Of a stretch of DNA of 19,849 nucleotides, positions 8,330-13,988 are shown piece after piece. Below the pieces are notes generated by a model. The model was not told the DNA's origin. It did no database searches and was given only the letters and a program-made list of their open reading frames with translations. Origin of the DNA: JALHNF01 sp039809305 (GTDB taxonomy: Bacteria > Patescibacteriota > Minisyncoccia > Phycocordibacterales > UBA5272); the NCBI GenBank assembly GCA_039809305.1, contig JBDHUT010000004.1:1-19849 (forward strand). The letters run 5' to 3'. Numbering within the stretch: position 1 is the first letter of the stretch; each line of letters opens with the position of its first letter. A program made the position numbers and the translations under genes.

Positions 8330-8638
8330 ATGTATACCAAAGAAAATTTACACAAAATGTTAGATGAAATTATAGACCCAGAACTTGGTGTTGGTATATA
8401 TACGCTTGGGCTCATATATAACACCGTGATACACTTTAGTGATAAGGATGGTGAGCAGCCAGAGTCGACAGAGATAACAATGACATTTACGTCACCTTTT
8501 TGTCCGTATGCTGATGCTCTTTTGGAACAGGTTGAAAGTGTTGTAACGCTTGGTGGTTTTGGAACACCACAGATCGTTCTAACGTTTGATCCTCCTTGGC
8601 AAGTACCTGAACATTTGCGTTCTGTGATGGGGATATAG
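8330..8638 (+). CDS. sufT: SufT / MIP18-family (DUF59) Fe-S assembly factor
   Basis: The product is 102 residues. It matches the DUF59/MIP18 family, which aids Fe-S cluster maturation or transfer. The signature DPELGVGIYTLGLIYNTVI is followed by TMTFTSPFCPYADALL with its conserved cysteine in the family position, then a C-terminal FDPPWQVPEHL. It lies 9 bp after sufC and completes the SUF cluster. The GGDEF gene starts 5 bp after its stop. Confidence 0.88.
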   Translation: MYTKENLHKMLDEIIDPELGVGIYTLGLIYNTVIHFSDKDGEQPESTEITMTFTSPFCPYADALLEQVESVVTLGGFGTPQIVLTFDPPWQVPEHLRSVMGI

Positions 8639-8643
8639 GTTAT

Positions 8644-9513
8644 ATGCAAGTAGAAAAAATAATTGAAAAGTACGTAGATGATGCGCATGCAATTCTTGTG
8701 TGCGATGGTGCTGGTGCCATCGTTCATTTTTCTTCACGTGCCAAACAACTTCTTCGATCACTCTCTTTTTCTACACCACAACAACTGCTTCCTGTGGATC
8801 ACCCAGCGTTTACTCGAAAAGTATTTGATGATGCGCATCGGTCACGAACAATGCATCCGCTTATTGTTGATGAAATGAAACGTAATGGAAGTTATTTTGA
8901 ATATGTCTATACGGCAAAGCATGACTATGTAATAGTTGAATGTTTTGATGTTACAGAAGAGCGAAAACGGGAAGCGGATTTAACACAACGAGCGCTCTAT
9001 TTAACACAACGAGCGCTCTATGATGAAGTTACAGGTATTCCTAACAGAATGTTCTTTTTAGAAGAAATTGAAAAAGAAATTATTAAAGCAGAGAAAGACG
9101 CCTCATATGTTTTTGGGATGACATTTCTCGATCTTAATGATTTTAAGCAAATGAATGATAGGTATGGTCACGGTTTTGGGGACGCTTACCTTAAAACATT
9201 TGCACTAGAGCTTTCTCAGGCTGTAGGTGATGAACATAGTGTGTTTCGGTATGCGGGAGATGAATTTATTATCTTGACGCGTAATACTCGATCGTATGAA
9301 AAAATGTCTCTTGTACTAAAACGTGTTGCTGCGATTGGTTCAAAACCATACACAATAGAAGGTAATTTGGTAACATTTGCTGCAAGTGTTGGTAGTGTTT
9401 TATATCGAAAAGGGATGACCTCTAAAGATATGCTTGATACGTCTGATAAAGCGATGTATGAAAGTAAAAAGCGAAAAGGAGCAGAAGCGTTCCCGTATAC
9501 TTTTGCTGCTTGA
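8644..9513 (+). CDS. PAS-like sensor plus GGDEF (AGDEF) diguanylate cyclase
   Basis: The product is 289 residues. The N-terminal ~105 residues have a PAS-like pattern (AILVCDGAGAIVHFSSRAKQ, ending in CFDVTEERKRE). A short signalling helix follows, then a GGDEF domain from DEVTGIPNRMFF (127 on), with metal-binding FLDLNDFKQMND (161-172) and the signature YAGDEF (203-208). AGDEF is an accepted active variant, so c-di-GMP synthesis is plausible. No RxxD inhibitory site is visible before it (AVGDEHS). There are no membrane helices, so it is cytosolic. A perfect 21-bp duplication lengthens the linker helix (see repeat at 8980). It follows sufT by 5 bp and is the last gene before a terminator. Confidence 0.88.
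   Translation: MQVEKIIEKYVDDAHAILVCDGAGAIVHFSSRAKQLLRSLSFSTPQQLLPVDHPAFTRKVFDDAHRSRTMHPLIVDEMKRNGSYFEYVYTAKHDYVIVECFDVTEERKREADLTQRALYLTQRALYDEVTGIPNRMFFLEEIEKEIIKAEKDASYVFGMTFLDLNDFKQMNDRYGHGFGDAYLKTFALELSQAVGDEHSVFRYAGDEFIILTRNTRSYEKMSLVLKRVAAIGSKPYTIEGNLVTFAASVGSVLYRKGMTSKDMLDTSDKAMYESKKRKGAEAFPYTFAA
8980..9021 (+). repeat. Perfect 21-bp tandem duplication inside the GGDEF gene
   Basis: The unit TTAACACAACGAGCGCTCTA plus T occurs at 8980-9000 and 9001-9021 without a mismatch. It encodes LTQRALY twice, an in-frame heptad in the helix joining the sensor to the GGDEF domain. Confidence 0.97.
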
Positions 9514-9534
9514 GTATTTTTTATAAAAAAGCAT

Positions 9535-9568
9535 ACAAAAAACCCGAGGGAAGGCTCGAGTTTTTTGT
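9535..9568. terminator. Bidirectional intrinsic terminator between the GGDEF and DsbA genes
   Basis: ACAAAAAACCCGAG (9535-9548) pairs with CTCGAGTTTTTTGT (9555-9568) around GGAAGG, with one mismatch. The A-run and T-run flank the GC core, so it can stop transcription from both converging genes. Confidence 0.85.
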
Positions 9569-9621
9569 TATGCATTTATTATACCTTAGAACAGGCCTCT
9601 TTGTGAAGAGTTATACACATC

Positions 9622-10341
9622 TTAGCTCTTGAGTGGTTGGTTTTTGAAAATGTAATCAATCATTCCCCAAAATGCATTGTTACCACCAACTTCTGCTGCG
9701 CATTCCGCTGCGTATGCATATGGTCGTGCGTTCGGATGAATTTGATCGAGTGGATAGTGTCGGTGTACCCATTTTATTTTTCCAGCGTATTCTTTCATAA
9801 TCGTTTCTTTTACTGATTGGAATCGAATACAAAATGGACATTCAAGATCTGAGTACTCAATAATTGTTACTTGCGCACTTGCATCACCAAGCACATGATC
9901 TTTATCCGTAAGAGGTGGAAGAGCTACTTGAGCATCAGCACTTGCTTTTCCTGCGAGTGCATTTTCAATAATTGCTCGAACTGCTTCAGCTGGTTGTGCT
10001 CCGTTTATCCTATATTGAGTGCCATTTGCTGCAATAACAAAAGAGGAAGGTGTCCCTGTTACCCCAGCTGCTTGGCCGGCTTGTAGATCGGTAGTGACAC
10101 GTTCTACATATTTGTCACTTGCAATACATTGTTCAAATTTCTTTTTATTTAGATTAAGCGTTGTGATTGCTTTTGCCCACTTACTTTCACTTGAATTATT
10201 TGAAGAAGAGCCTCCATTTAGAGTGAGTCCAATAAAAATACTGAATGCAATAATAATACTTCCTAGGATGATGGCTCCAGGAATACTTAAGAGCTCTTTT
10301 CGTTTAAGCTCTTGTTTTGTCTCATGTTCATGTGTACTCAT
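9622..10341 (-). CDS. DsbA-family thiol oxidoreductase with circularly permuted domain order
   Basis: The product is 239 residues from ATG 10341. A membrane anchor (about 20-44) is followed by a Ser/Asn-rich linker and then an extracytoplasmic domain. The domain holds every part of a DsbA/Thioredoxin_4 fold but in swapped order. First comes the normally C-terminal half: LNLNKKKFEQCIASDKYVER, then GVTGTPSSFVIAANG with the cis-proline. Then comes the normally N-terminal half: DHVLGDASAQVTIIEYSDLE, the CPFC active site, RHYPLDQIHPNARPYA and AAECAAEVGGNNAFW. The stop follows NQPLKS where a normal DsbA would continue into the half found upstream. No frameshift or leftover coding is seen past the stop. 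The likely role is disulfide formation or exchange in exported proteins. The ATG at 10341 is preferred over 10359 because a -10 box lies 8 nt before it. Confidence 0.85.
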   Translation of the reverse strand: MSTHEHETKQELKRKELLSIPGAIILGSIIIAFSIFIGLTLNGGSSSNNSSESKWAKAITTLNLNKKKFEQCIASDKYVERVTTDLQAGQAAGVTGTPSSFVIAANGTQYRINGAQPAEAVRAIIENALAGKASADAQVALPPLTDKDHVLGDASAQVTIIEYSDLECPFCIRFQSVKETIMKEYAGKIKWVHRHYPLDQIHPNARPYAYAAECAAEVGGNNAFWGMIDYIFKNQPLKS

Positions 10342-10349
10342 ATCACCCA

Positions 10350-10378
10350 ATACTACCATGTTTGGTGTATACTGAAAG
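10350..10378 (-). promoter_or_regulatory. Candidate promoter of the DsbA-like gene
   Basis: On the minus strand, TAGTAT (10350-10355) lies 8 nt before the ATG at 10341. CTTTCA (10373-10378) is a poor -35 match at a 17-bp distance. The region is shared with the divergent SIMPL gene, whose own possible -10 (TATACT, 10368-10373) overlaps it. Confidence 0.45.
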
Positions 10379-10389
10379 ATATATAAAGT

Positions 10390-11160
10390 ATGTTTTCATA
10401 TTTAAAAAATACCCCAGTAGTTTTTGCAACCCTTATTGGATCTGTTGCATTTTTACTTGCTGTTATTTTTGGTTTTAATGGTTTAGAATCGCTTCGCTCG
10501 CTTGATAAAACAATTTCCGTTACCGGATCTGCGGAAAAAGTTGTTGAGTCTGATTCTGCGAAGTGGTCTTTTGCAATTACTCGATCCGCACAGACAGATG
10601 AATTAAAAGAGGGGAATACAGTATTGCAAAGTGATGTTAAAAAAGTAATTGATTTTCTTGCTGGTAAGGGTATTGCTGGAAAAGTAATTGAGCGTGCACC
10701 AACAGAAATCCAGGTAGTGTGTTTTAATTCTACAGACTCTAATTATGATCGTTTTGGAAATCGTATTTGTGCAAGTGGTGGATCTTACTCACTTTCATCT
10801 CGTATTATAGTAAACACTGAAATGGCGAAAGAAATTGCGGATATTAGTCAGCAGACAACAGAATATGCGCTTTCCCAAAACATTACAATTGCTAATTCAA
10901 ACGTTGAATTTTTCTATAACAAACTTACTGATCTTCGAGTGGAACTTCTTGGCGCCGCAACAGAAAACGCAAAACTTCGCGCAGAGCAGATTGCAAAAAG
11001 TACGGGTAAAAGATTAGGATCACTTCAGAGTGCTTCCATGGGGGTATTTCAGGTAACCTCAAAGCAATCAGTAGATTTCTCTGATTATGGTTCGTATGAC
11101 ACTTCAACATTTGAGAAAAAAGTAACTGCTATTGTGCGGACAGCTTTTTCTCTTAAATAA
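10390..11160 (+). CDS. SIMPL (DUF541) domain protein, membrane-anchored
   Basis: The product is 256 residues. One N-terminal helix (about 9-30) anchors an extracytoplasmic SIMPL domain. The domain begins TISVTGSAEKVVESDSAKWS, which matches the 'xxVxGxGxxxvxPDxAxxxx' opening of DUF541. The family C-terminal part (RVELLGAATENAKLRAEQIA, then STGKRLGSL) is also present. An internal pair of cysteines (VVCFNS and NRICASG) lies in a loop and could form a disulfide, which is suggestive beside the divergent DsbA-like gene. The family has roles linked to the cell surface and stress, but no general biochemical function is known. Confidence 0.85.
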   Translation: MFSYLKNTPVVFATLIGSVAFLLAVIFGFNGLESLRSLDKTISVTGSAEKVVESDSAKWSFAITRSAQTDELKEGNTVLQSDVKKVIDFLAGKGIAGKVIERAPTEIQVVCFNSTDSNYDRFGNRICASGGSYSLSSRIIVNTEMAKEIADISQQTTEYALSQNITIANSNVEFFYNKLTDLRVELLGAATENAKLRAEQIAKSTGKRLGSLQSASMGVFQVTSKQSVDFSDYGSYDTSTFEKKVTAIVRTAFSLK

Positions 11161-11166
11161 AAAGTT

Positions 11167-11505
11167 GTGGAATCAGAACAAGAGTTAAAACGACTTCGAA
11201 TAGAACAAGAAAAACTAACACAGGATATGTCTGTGTTAGTTTTGCAGAGCATTATTATTTTTGGTGTACCGGCAATATGTGGTTATTTTTTAGGTTTCTA
11301 TTTAGAAAGTAAGGGAGTGGCTAAAACGGTTGCATACATTTTACCCCTTCTGGGAACTTTTATCTTATCTTGGGTTATCTTACTTATAAAGCTTCGAAAA
11401 TTCAAAAAACAGATTGAGAAAATAGAGCTAGAGATACATAATCTTCTGCCACATAAGAATCTCCAAAACACTGATTTTTCCGATAATGAGTCGGATTTGA
11501 ACTAG
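11167..11505 (+). CDS. Small two-helix membrane protein, AtpI/AtpZ-like
   Basis: The product is 112 residues from a GTG at 11167, 6 bp after the SIMPL stop, so probably co-transcribed. A charged N-terminal helix (about 1-20) is followed by two membrane spans (about 24-46 and 53-75) and a second charged coiled-coil-like segment. The spans and the short turn between them (GYFLGFYLESKGVAKTV) resemble AtpI/AtpZ proteins, which help assemble or regulate the F-type ATPase rotor. No ATP synthase genes are in the window and the usual acidic ligand residues are not clear. It may simply be a small coiled-coil membrane protein. The tRNA-Asn promoter overlaps its last codons. Confidence 0.5.
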   Translation: MESEQELKRLRIEQEKLTQDMSVLVLQSIIIFGVPAICGYFLGFYLESKGVAKTVAYILPLLGTFILSWVILLIKLRKFKKQIEKIELEIHNLLPHKNLQNTDFSDNESDLN

Positions 11506-11525
11506 AAAAGAAAAAGTGTTAGTAT
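11497..11525 (+). promoter_or_regulatory. Promoter of tRNA-Asn
   Basis: TTGAAC (11497-11502) and TAGTAT (11520-11525) are separated by 17 bp. The -10 box ends 10 nt before the mature tRNA 5' end. The -35 box lies within the 3' end of the preceding gene. Confidence 0.6.
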
Positions 11526-11535
11526 CTTCCTATAT

Positions 11536-11607
11536 TCCGTGGTAGCTCAGCGGTAGAGCAGTACGCTGTTAACGTATTGGTCGTAGGTTCGATCCCTACC
11601 CACGGAG
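11536..11607 (+). tRNA. tRNA-Asn (anticodon GTT)
   Basis: A complete 72-nt cloverleaf is visible. The acceptor arms TCCGTGG/CCACGGA pair fully and the discriminator is G. The anticodon stem GTACG/CGTAT carries loop CTGTTAA with anticodon GTT. The T arm is GTAGG-TTCGATC-CCTAC. CCA is not encoded; the next bases are CCT. The 3' half of this gene is the first copy of the repeat that recurs across the rest of the window, which marks it as the anchor of the accessory region. Confidence 0.96.
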
Positions 11608-11668
11608 CCTGAAAAAACACCCTTAAATTTTAAGGGTGTTTTAAATTTAAGACAGGGCGAGGTCGAAC
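11589..11668 (+). repeat. Cassette-boundary element, copy A (tRNA-Asn 3' end + terminator)
   Basis: The element starts in the tRNA T-loop (TCGATC), contains CGGAGC at 11603-11608 and a terminator hairpin, and ends in GGTCGAAC at 11668. The outer arms are inverted: GGTTCGA in the T arm against TCGAACC at 11663-11669. From CGGAGC to the right end is 60 bp, as in copy C. After the right end the similarity to copy E continues through a promoter and leader up to the next start codon. Confidence 0.75.
11614..11642 (+). terminator. Intrinsic terminator of tRNA-Asn
   Basis: AAAACACCCTTAAA (11614-11627) is fully complementary to TTTAAGGGTGTTTT (11629-11642). The run of T at its end makes it work on the plus strand, and the symmetric A-run makes it potentially bidirectional. 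The same hairpin recurs in copies C and E. Confidence 0.85.
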
Positions 11669-11675
11669 CTAATCT

Positions 11676-11704
11676 TTGACAAAAGTAAAACCGTGTAGTA
11701 CGAA
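11676..11704 (+). promoter_or_regulatory. Conserved cassette promoter, copy 1
   Basis: TTGACA (11676-11681), then a 17-bp spacer, then TACGAA (11699-11704), followed by TTACAATAC. The same arrangement with identical spacing is found at 12401 and 19214. The leader to the ATG at 11739 holds the SD GGAGGG (11727-11732) six bases before the start. Confidence 0.65.
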
Positions 11705-11738
11705 TTACAATACACAAGCCTAAATGGGAGGGTGTGAC

Positions 11739-12323
11739 ATGGAGGAATTCAAAAGTTGGGAGTCGTACGCCCTGAGTATCGTAAGGCAGGCGCTTACATC
11801 AAGGGAATTGAAAGGGAATCATCTCGCTACCCTCGCAGCTCTTTCGATCATTCATCAAGAGTTGGAGAGAGGTCATCCCTCCTACTACAACTCACAGTTT
11901 GCGGTCGGAGCGTTTTTTCTGCATCCGACAAGCCCCACGCTCCGTCTTTATGCGTGGAGAATAGTTCTCAACGGTCTGGGTGGCTACTGGCAATGGCATG
12001 CCCACAATGGAGGCTTCTCTGTGACTGATGCGCTCGTACATGTGGGCATCATGACAGAGGGTGAGGCTACCAGAACAGATGTGTTCAATTGGGTCGAGAC
12101 TAACTCCAATTGTCACTACTTCACGGTAAGTAAGTCGCTTCTCGCGCGGATTGTCACGAAGTTCAACTTGCCAACTACAAACCAAGAAATTGGTGGCAAG
12201 AAAACGTTCACTGAACGAGAGTTCCTTGAACGCGAGCGCATGAAGCAAGCGTGCCTTGATGGTGTGAACGGCATCAAGGCTCAAAACCGCTCCGCATACC
12301 AAGTAGCTCTTGCCAGTATGTAG
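11739..12323 (+). CDS. Unknown 194-residue cassette protein
   Basis: No family is recognised. The product looks soluble, with an N-terminal helical part (SWESYALSIVRQALTSREL), a Trp-rich middle (GLGGYWQWHAHNGGFSVTDA, about 86-105) and a charged helical region (TEREFLERERMKQACLDG) near the C-terminus. There is no signal peptide. An in-frame ATG at 11724 exists. However, the start at 11739 is favoured because it has GGAGGG six bases upstream and because the near-identical leader of the gene at 19278 uses the same ATG. It is GC-richer than the native genes and has its own promoter and terminator. It is the first gene after tRNA-Asn. Confidence 0.75.
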   Translation: MEEFKSWESYALSIVRQALTSRELKGNHLATLAALSIIHQELERGHPSYYNSQFAVGAFFLHPTSPTLRLYAWRIVLNGLGGYWQWHAHNGGFSVTDALVHVGIMTEGEATRTDVFNWVETNSNCHYFTVSKSLLARIVTKFNLPTTNQEIGGKKTFTEREFLERERMKQACLDGVNGIKAQNRSAYQVALASM

Positions 12324-12361
12324 ATGTCACTACGAGCAGGGGTTGTTCCATCAGTGTCTTT

Positions 12362-12395
12362 AAGGTCGCCAAGGAAGGTGACCTTTTCTATTTTT
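12362..12395 (+). terminator. Terminator after the first cassette gene
   Basis: AAGGTCGCC (12362-12370) pairs with GGTGACCTT (12377-12385) around AAGGAA, with one G.T wobble. The T-rich TTTTCTATTTTT follows. Confidence 0.85.
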
Positions 12396-12400
12396 CAACT

Positions 12401-12429
12401 TTGACAGATTTTGTTTTTAATAGTACGAA
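12401..12429 (+). promoter_or_regulatory. Conserved cassette promoter, copy 2
   Basis: TTGACA (12401-12406), a 17-bp spacer and TACGAA (12424-12429) are followed by TTATCATACGTAA. The trailing TACG...CGTA is palindromic in this copy, which hints at an operator. The SD GGGGAG sits four bases before the ATG at 12464. Confidence 0.65.
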
Positions 12430-12463
12430 TTATCATACGTAACGAGTAAAGAAGGGGAGTGAA

Positions 12464-12760
12464 ATGCTTGTTCGGATTGCACGTTTAATTGTGTGTGATG
12501 GTTGCGGACTTCATGCCACCATTGTATTCTCTGATGGTTCCGAGAGTGAAGAGTTGTTCTCGGAAGCTGATGCTTTCGCCTGTATTGCCAAGGGAGTGAT
12601 GGAACAAAGATTGCATCCTGTGGAAGCTGATCATTTGAGGGAGGGAGTGCGAAAGTCACAACTCCCCCTTGAAACACCTGAGGGTGCTCGCCAGATTTTG
12701 GACCAATACAAAAGACAGTCTGCGGTTGGGGACCAAGGACCCAGTAAGCGACTGCATTGA
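12464..12760 (+). CDS. Unknown 98-residue cassette protein
   Basis: No family is recognised. The N-terminus LIVCDGCGLHATIVFSDGSE contains one CxxC (C11, C14) and could be half of a metal-binding knuckle, but no second pair is present. The rest is helical and charged. The product has no membrane segment. It shares the conserved TTGACA-N17-TACGAA promoter and a GGAGTGAAATG-type start with other cassette genes. No terminator separates it from the zinc-ribbon gene 57 bp downstream, so the two are probably co-transcribed. Confidence 0.65.
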   Translation: MLVRIARLIVCDGCGLHATIVFSDGSESEELFSEADAFACIAKGVMEQRLHPVEADHLREGVRKSQLPLETPEGARQILDQYKRQSAVGDQGPSKRLH

Positions 12761-12817
12761 AGCCGCACACCGACAAGTCGTCGATCTGAGATCAAAGTGA
12801 TTAAGGAGAGTACAATA

Positions 12818-13069
12818 ATGGCACAAGAAATGTTTTTCCCATATGGTGGCGGCGAAATATGTGATGATGTCGCCCTGATTCTGAATGGACTCGGCAAGCG
12901 ATGTACGGGATGCAACCGTATTACTCGGAACGAATTCCTTCAGGACAGCAAGTGTCCAGTCTGTCGTGGTACCGAATCCCAAGAGCATGGGCTCCAAGAT
13001 TTTGGTACAAACGGCGGTGTCCGATGCAACGTAAGTTCCGGCCCCTGTTCCTGTGGAGCGTGGCACTGA
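12818..13069 (+). CDS. Small zinc-ribbon protein
   Basis: The product is 83 residues. Two CxxC knuckles (C29/C32 in RCTGCNR and C46/C49 in KCPVCRG) spaced 13 apart form a rubredoxin-like zinc ribbon. Three further cysteines (C70, C77, C79) lie in the C-terminal tail CNVSSGPCSCGAWH. Such proteins bind zinc and often contact nucleic acid or partner proteins; nothing here fixes the role. The ATG at 12818 has AAGGAG nine bases upstream and is preferred over the in-frame GTG at 12797. It is the second gene of a two-gene unit with the 12464 gene and is followed by a double hairpin terminator. Confidence 0.72.
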   Translation: MAQEMFFPYGGGEICDDVALILNGLGKRCTGCNRITRNEFLQDSKCPVCRGTESQEHGLQDFGTNGGVRCNVSSGPCSCGAWH

Positions 13070-13083
13070 AATAGGTATATGGA

Positions 13084-13149
13084 GGGAGGGTGGTATCGGC
13101 CACCCTCCCGACGAAGTTCCGAACACATAGTGTGTCTCGGGATTTTTTT
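13084..13149 (+). terminator. Double-hairpin terminator, copy 1
   Basis: The first hairpin is GGGAGGGTGG/CCACCCTCCC (13084-13109), a perfect 10-bp stem with a 6-nt loop. The second is CCGA-ACACA, loop TAG, TGTGT-c-TCGG (13119-13140), followed by GA and seven T. An equivalent at 18271 has a different first stem but nearly the same second hairpin. Confidence 0.85.
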
Positions 13150-13168
13150 ATTTCCAAAACAAATATAA

Positions 13169-13196
13169 TTGACCTACAAACTAAAACTTGTATAGT
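13169..13196 (+). promoter_or_regulatory. Promoter of the MOSC gene
   Basis: TTGACC (13169-13174) and TATAGT (13191-13196) are separated by 16 bp. The SD AAGGA (13225-13229) lies 8 nt before the ATG at 13238. Confidence 0.6.
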
Positions 13197-13237
13197 GGAT
13201 TAGGAATGCACCTTTTCATCATCAAAGGAACAAATCT

Positions 13238-13759
13238 ATGAAAAACCAACCAGTTGCAGTTGGTAAAGTAGTGTCTCTTTCGGTAAACGGAACACCTATT
13301 ACCTCATGCATGTTCAATCTGGAAGGCCCTGAAAATGATACTCACTCTGGCTTCACACGAAGTCTCAGTGGGCACGATGGTGTCTACTTGAGAACATCAG
13401 ATCGCAAAAAGGGCGACCAGGTATTCAACTGGCGTACATGGACAGGGCTTTCTCAAGAAGAAATCAGGGAAGTCGAGTCTCAGCTCGGACTTGATGTCCC
13501 TCAAGGTTGTCTACTTGAAAATCTGGTCGTCTCCGGAATACCTGGTTTCTCTCAACTTGCACCAACAAGTCGTCTGGTGTTCAGTAGAGAAGGGTCAGAT
13601 GTTCCGCGCCCTATTCTTGTAGTCTGGGAAGAAAATGGCCCATGCAAGACAGTGGGTGAACGACTTGAACACCACCACGCTCAGCCAGGACTCAAGACAG
13701 ATTTCATCGCTGCCGCACTTCATCGTCGTGGCGTCATGGGATTTGTATTGGCTGCTTGA
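13238..13759 (+). CDS. MOSC domain protein
   Basis: The product is 173 residues and consists of a single MOSC domain, the beta-barrel found at the C-terminus of molybdenum cofactor sulfurases and in YiiM-like proteins. The pattern fits along its length: GKVVSLSVNGTPI at the start, LSGHDGVYL, NWRTWTGLS, GCLLENLVVSG with the conserved cysteine C91, a hydrophobic barrel strand (ILVVWEENGPC, C136), and the closing RRGVMGFVL. Family members transfer sulfur via the conserved cysteine or reduce N-hydroxylated bases. No molybdopterin genes are in the window, so the substrate is unknown. It has its own promoter and a good SD. Confidence 0.78.
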   Translation: MKNQPVAVGKVVSLSVNGTPITSCMFNLEGPENDTHSGFTRSLSGHDGVYLRTSDRKKGDQVFNWRTWTGLSQEEIREVESQLGLDVPQGCLLENLVVSGIPGFSQLAPTSRLVFSREGSDVPRPILVVWEENGPCKTVGERLEHHHAQPGLKTDFIAAALHRRGVMGFVLAA

Positions 13760-13890
13760 CTGATTGAGGTTGGCGACACTGTGACGGTGTATCCACCCAC
13801 TGAATGATTTTTTACACCCATCGTTGCAGAAGGTCTGCTCCGGTGGGCTTTCTGTTTTTATACAACCTCTCCTCCTTTTAGTATCTCCAC

Positions 13891-13950
13891 TCGAACACCA
13901 CTTCATACTCGAGGTACTTAAAAAACATCCTTAAACTTTAAGTTTTTAGC
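13891..13950 (+). repeat. Cassette-boundary element, copy B (degenerate)
   Basis: The left arm TCGAACACCACTTCATACT and CGAGG at +19 match copies C-E. The upstream stretches TTTTTATACAAC and GTATCTCCA are shared with copy C. The hairpin is decayed (AAAAACATCC then TTAAACTTTAAGTTTTT), and no GTTCGAAC right end is found. I read it as an old, eroded copy. Confidence 0.55.
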
Positions 13951-13976
13951 TTTAAAATGCTTTTTTGTATGTGTTG

Positions 13977-13982
13977 TATACT
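13977..13982 (+). promoter_or_regulatory. Candidate -10 box for the metalloprotease gene
   Basis: TATACT lies 6 nt before the ATG at 13989, so any transcript would start at or next to the start codon. No -35 box or SD is evident. Confidence 0.4.
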
Positions 13983-13988
13983 TAAACC

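Noticed and set aside
9622..10341. DsbA-like gene as a simple truncation or frameshift of two tandem genes
   Set aside because: The frame is open throughout with one anchor, each half occurs once, and no remnant coding is seen after the stop. An ancestral duplication is possible but the present gene is intact.
11724..11738. ATG at 11724 as start of the first cassette gene
   Set aside because: It would place the SD inside the coding sequence. The nearly identical leader at 19259-19280 supports the ATG at 11739.
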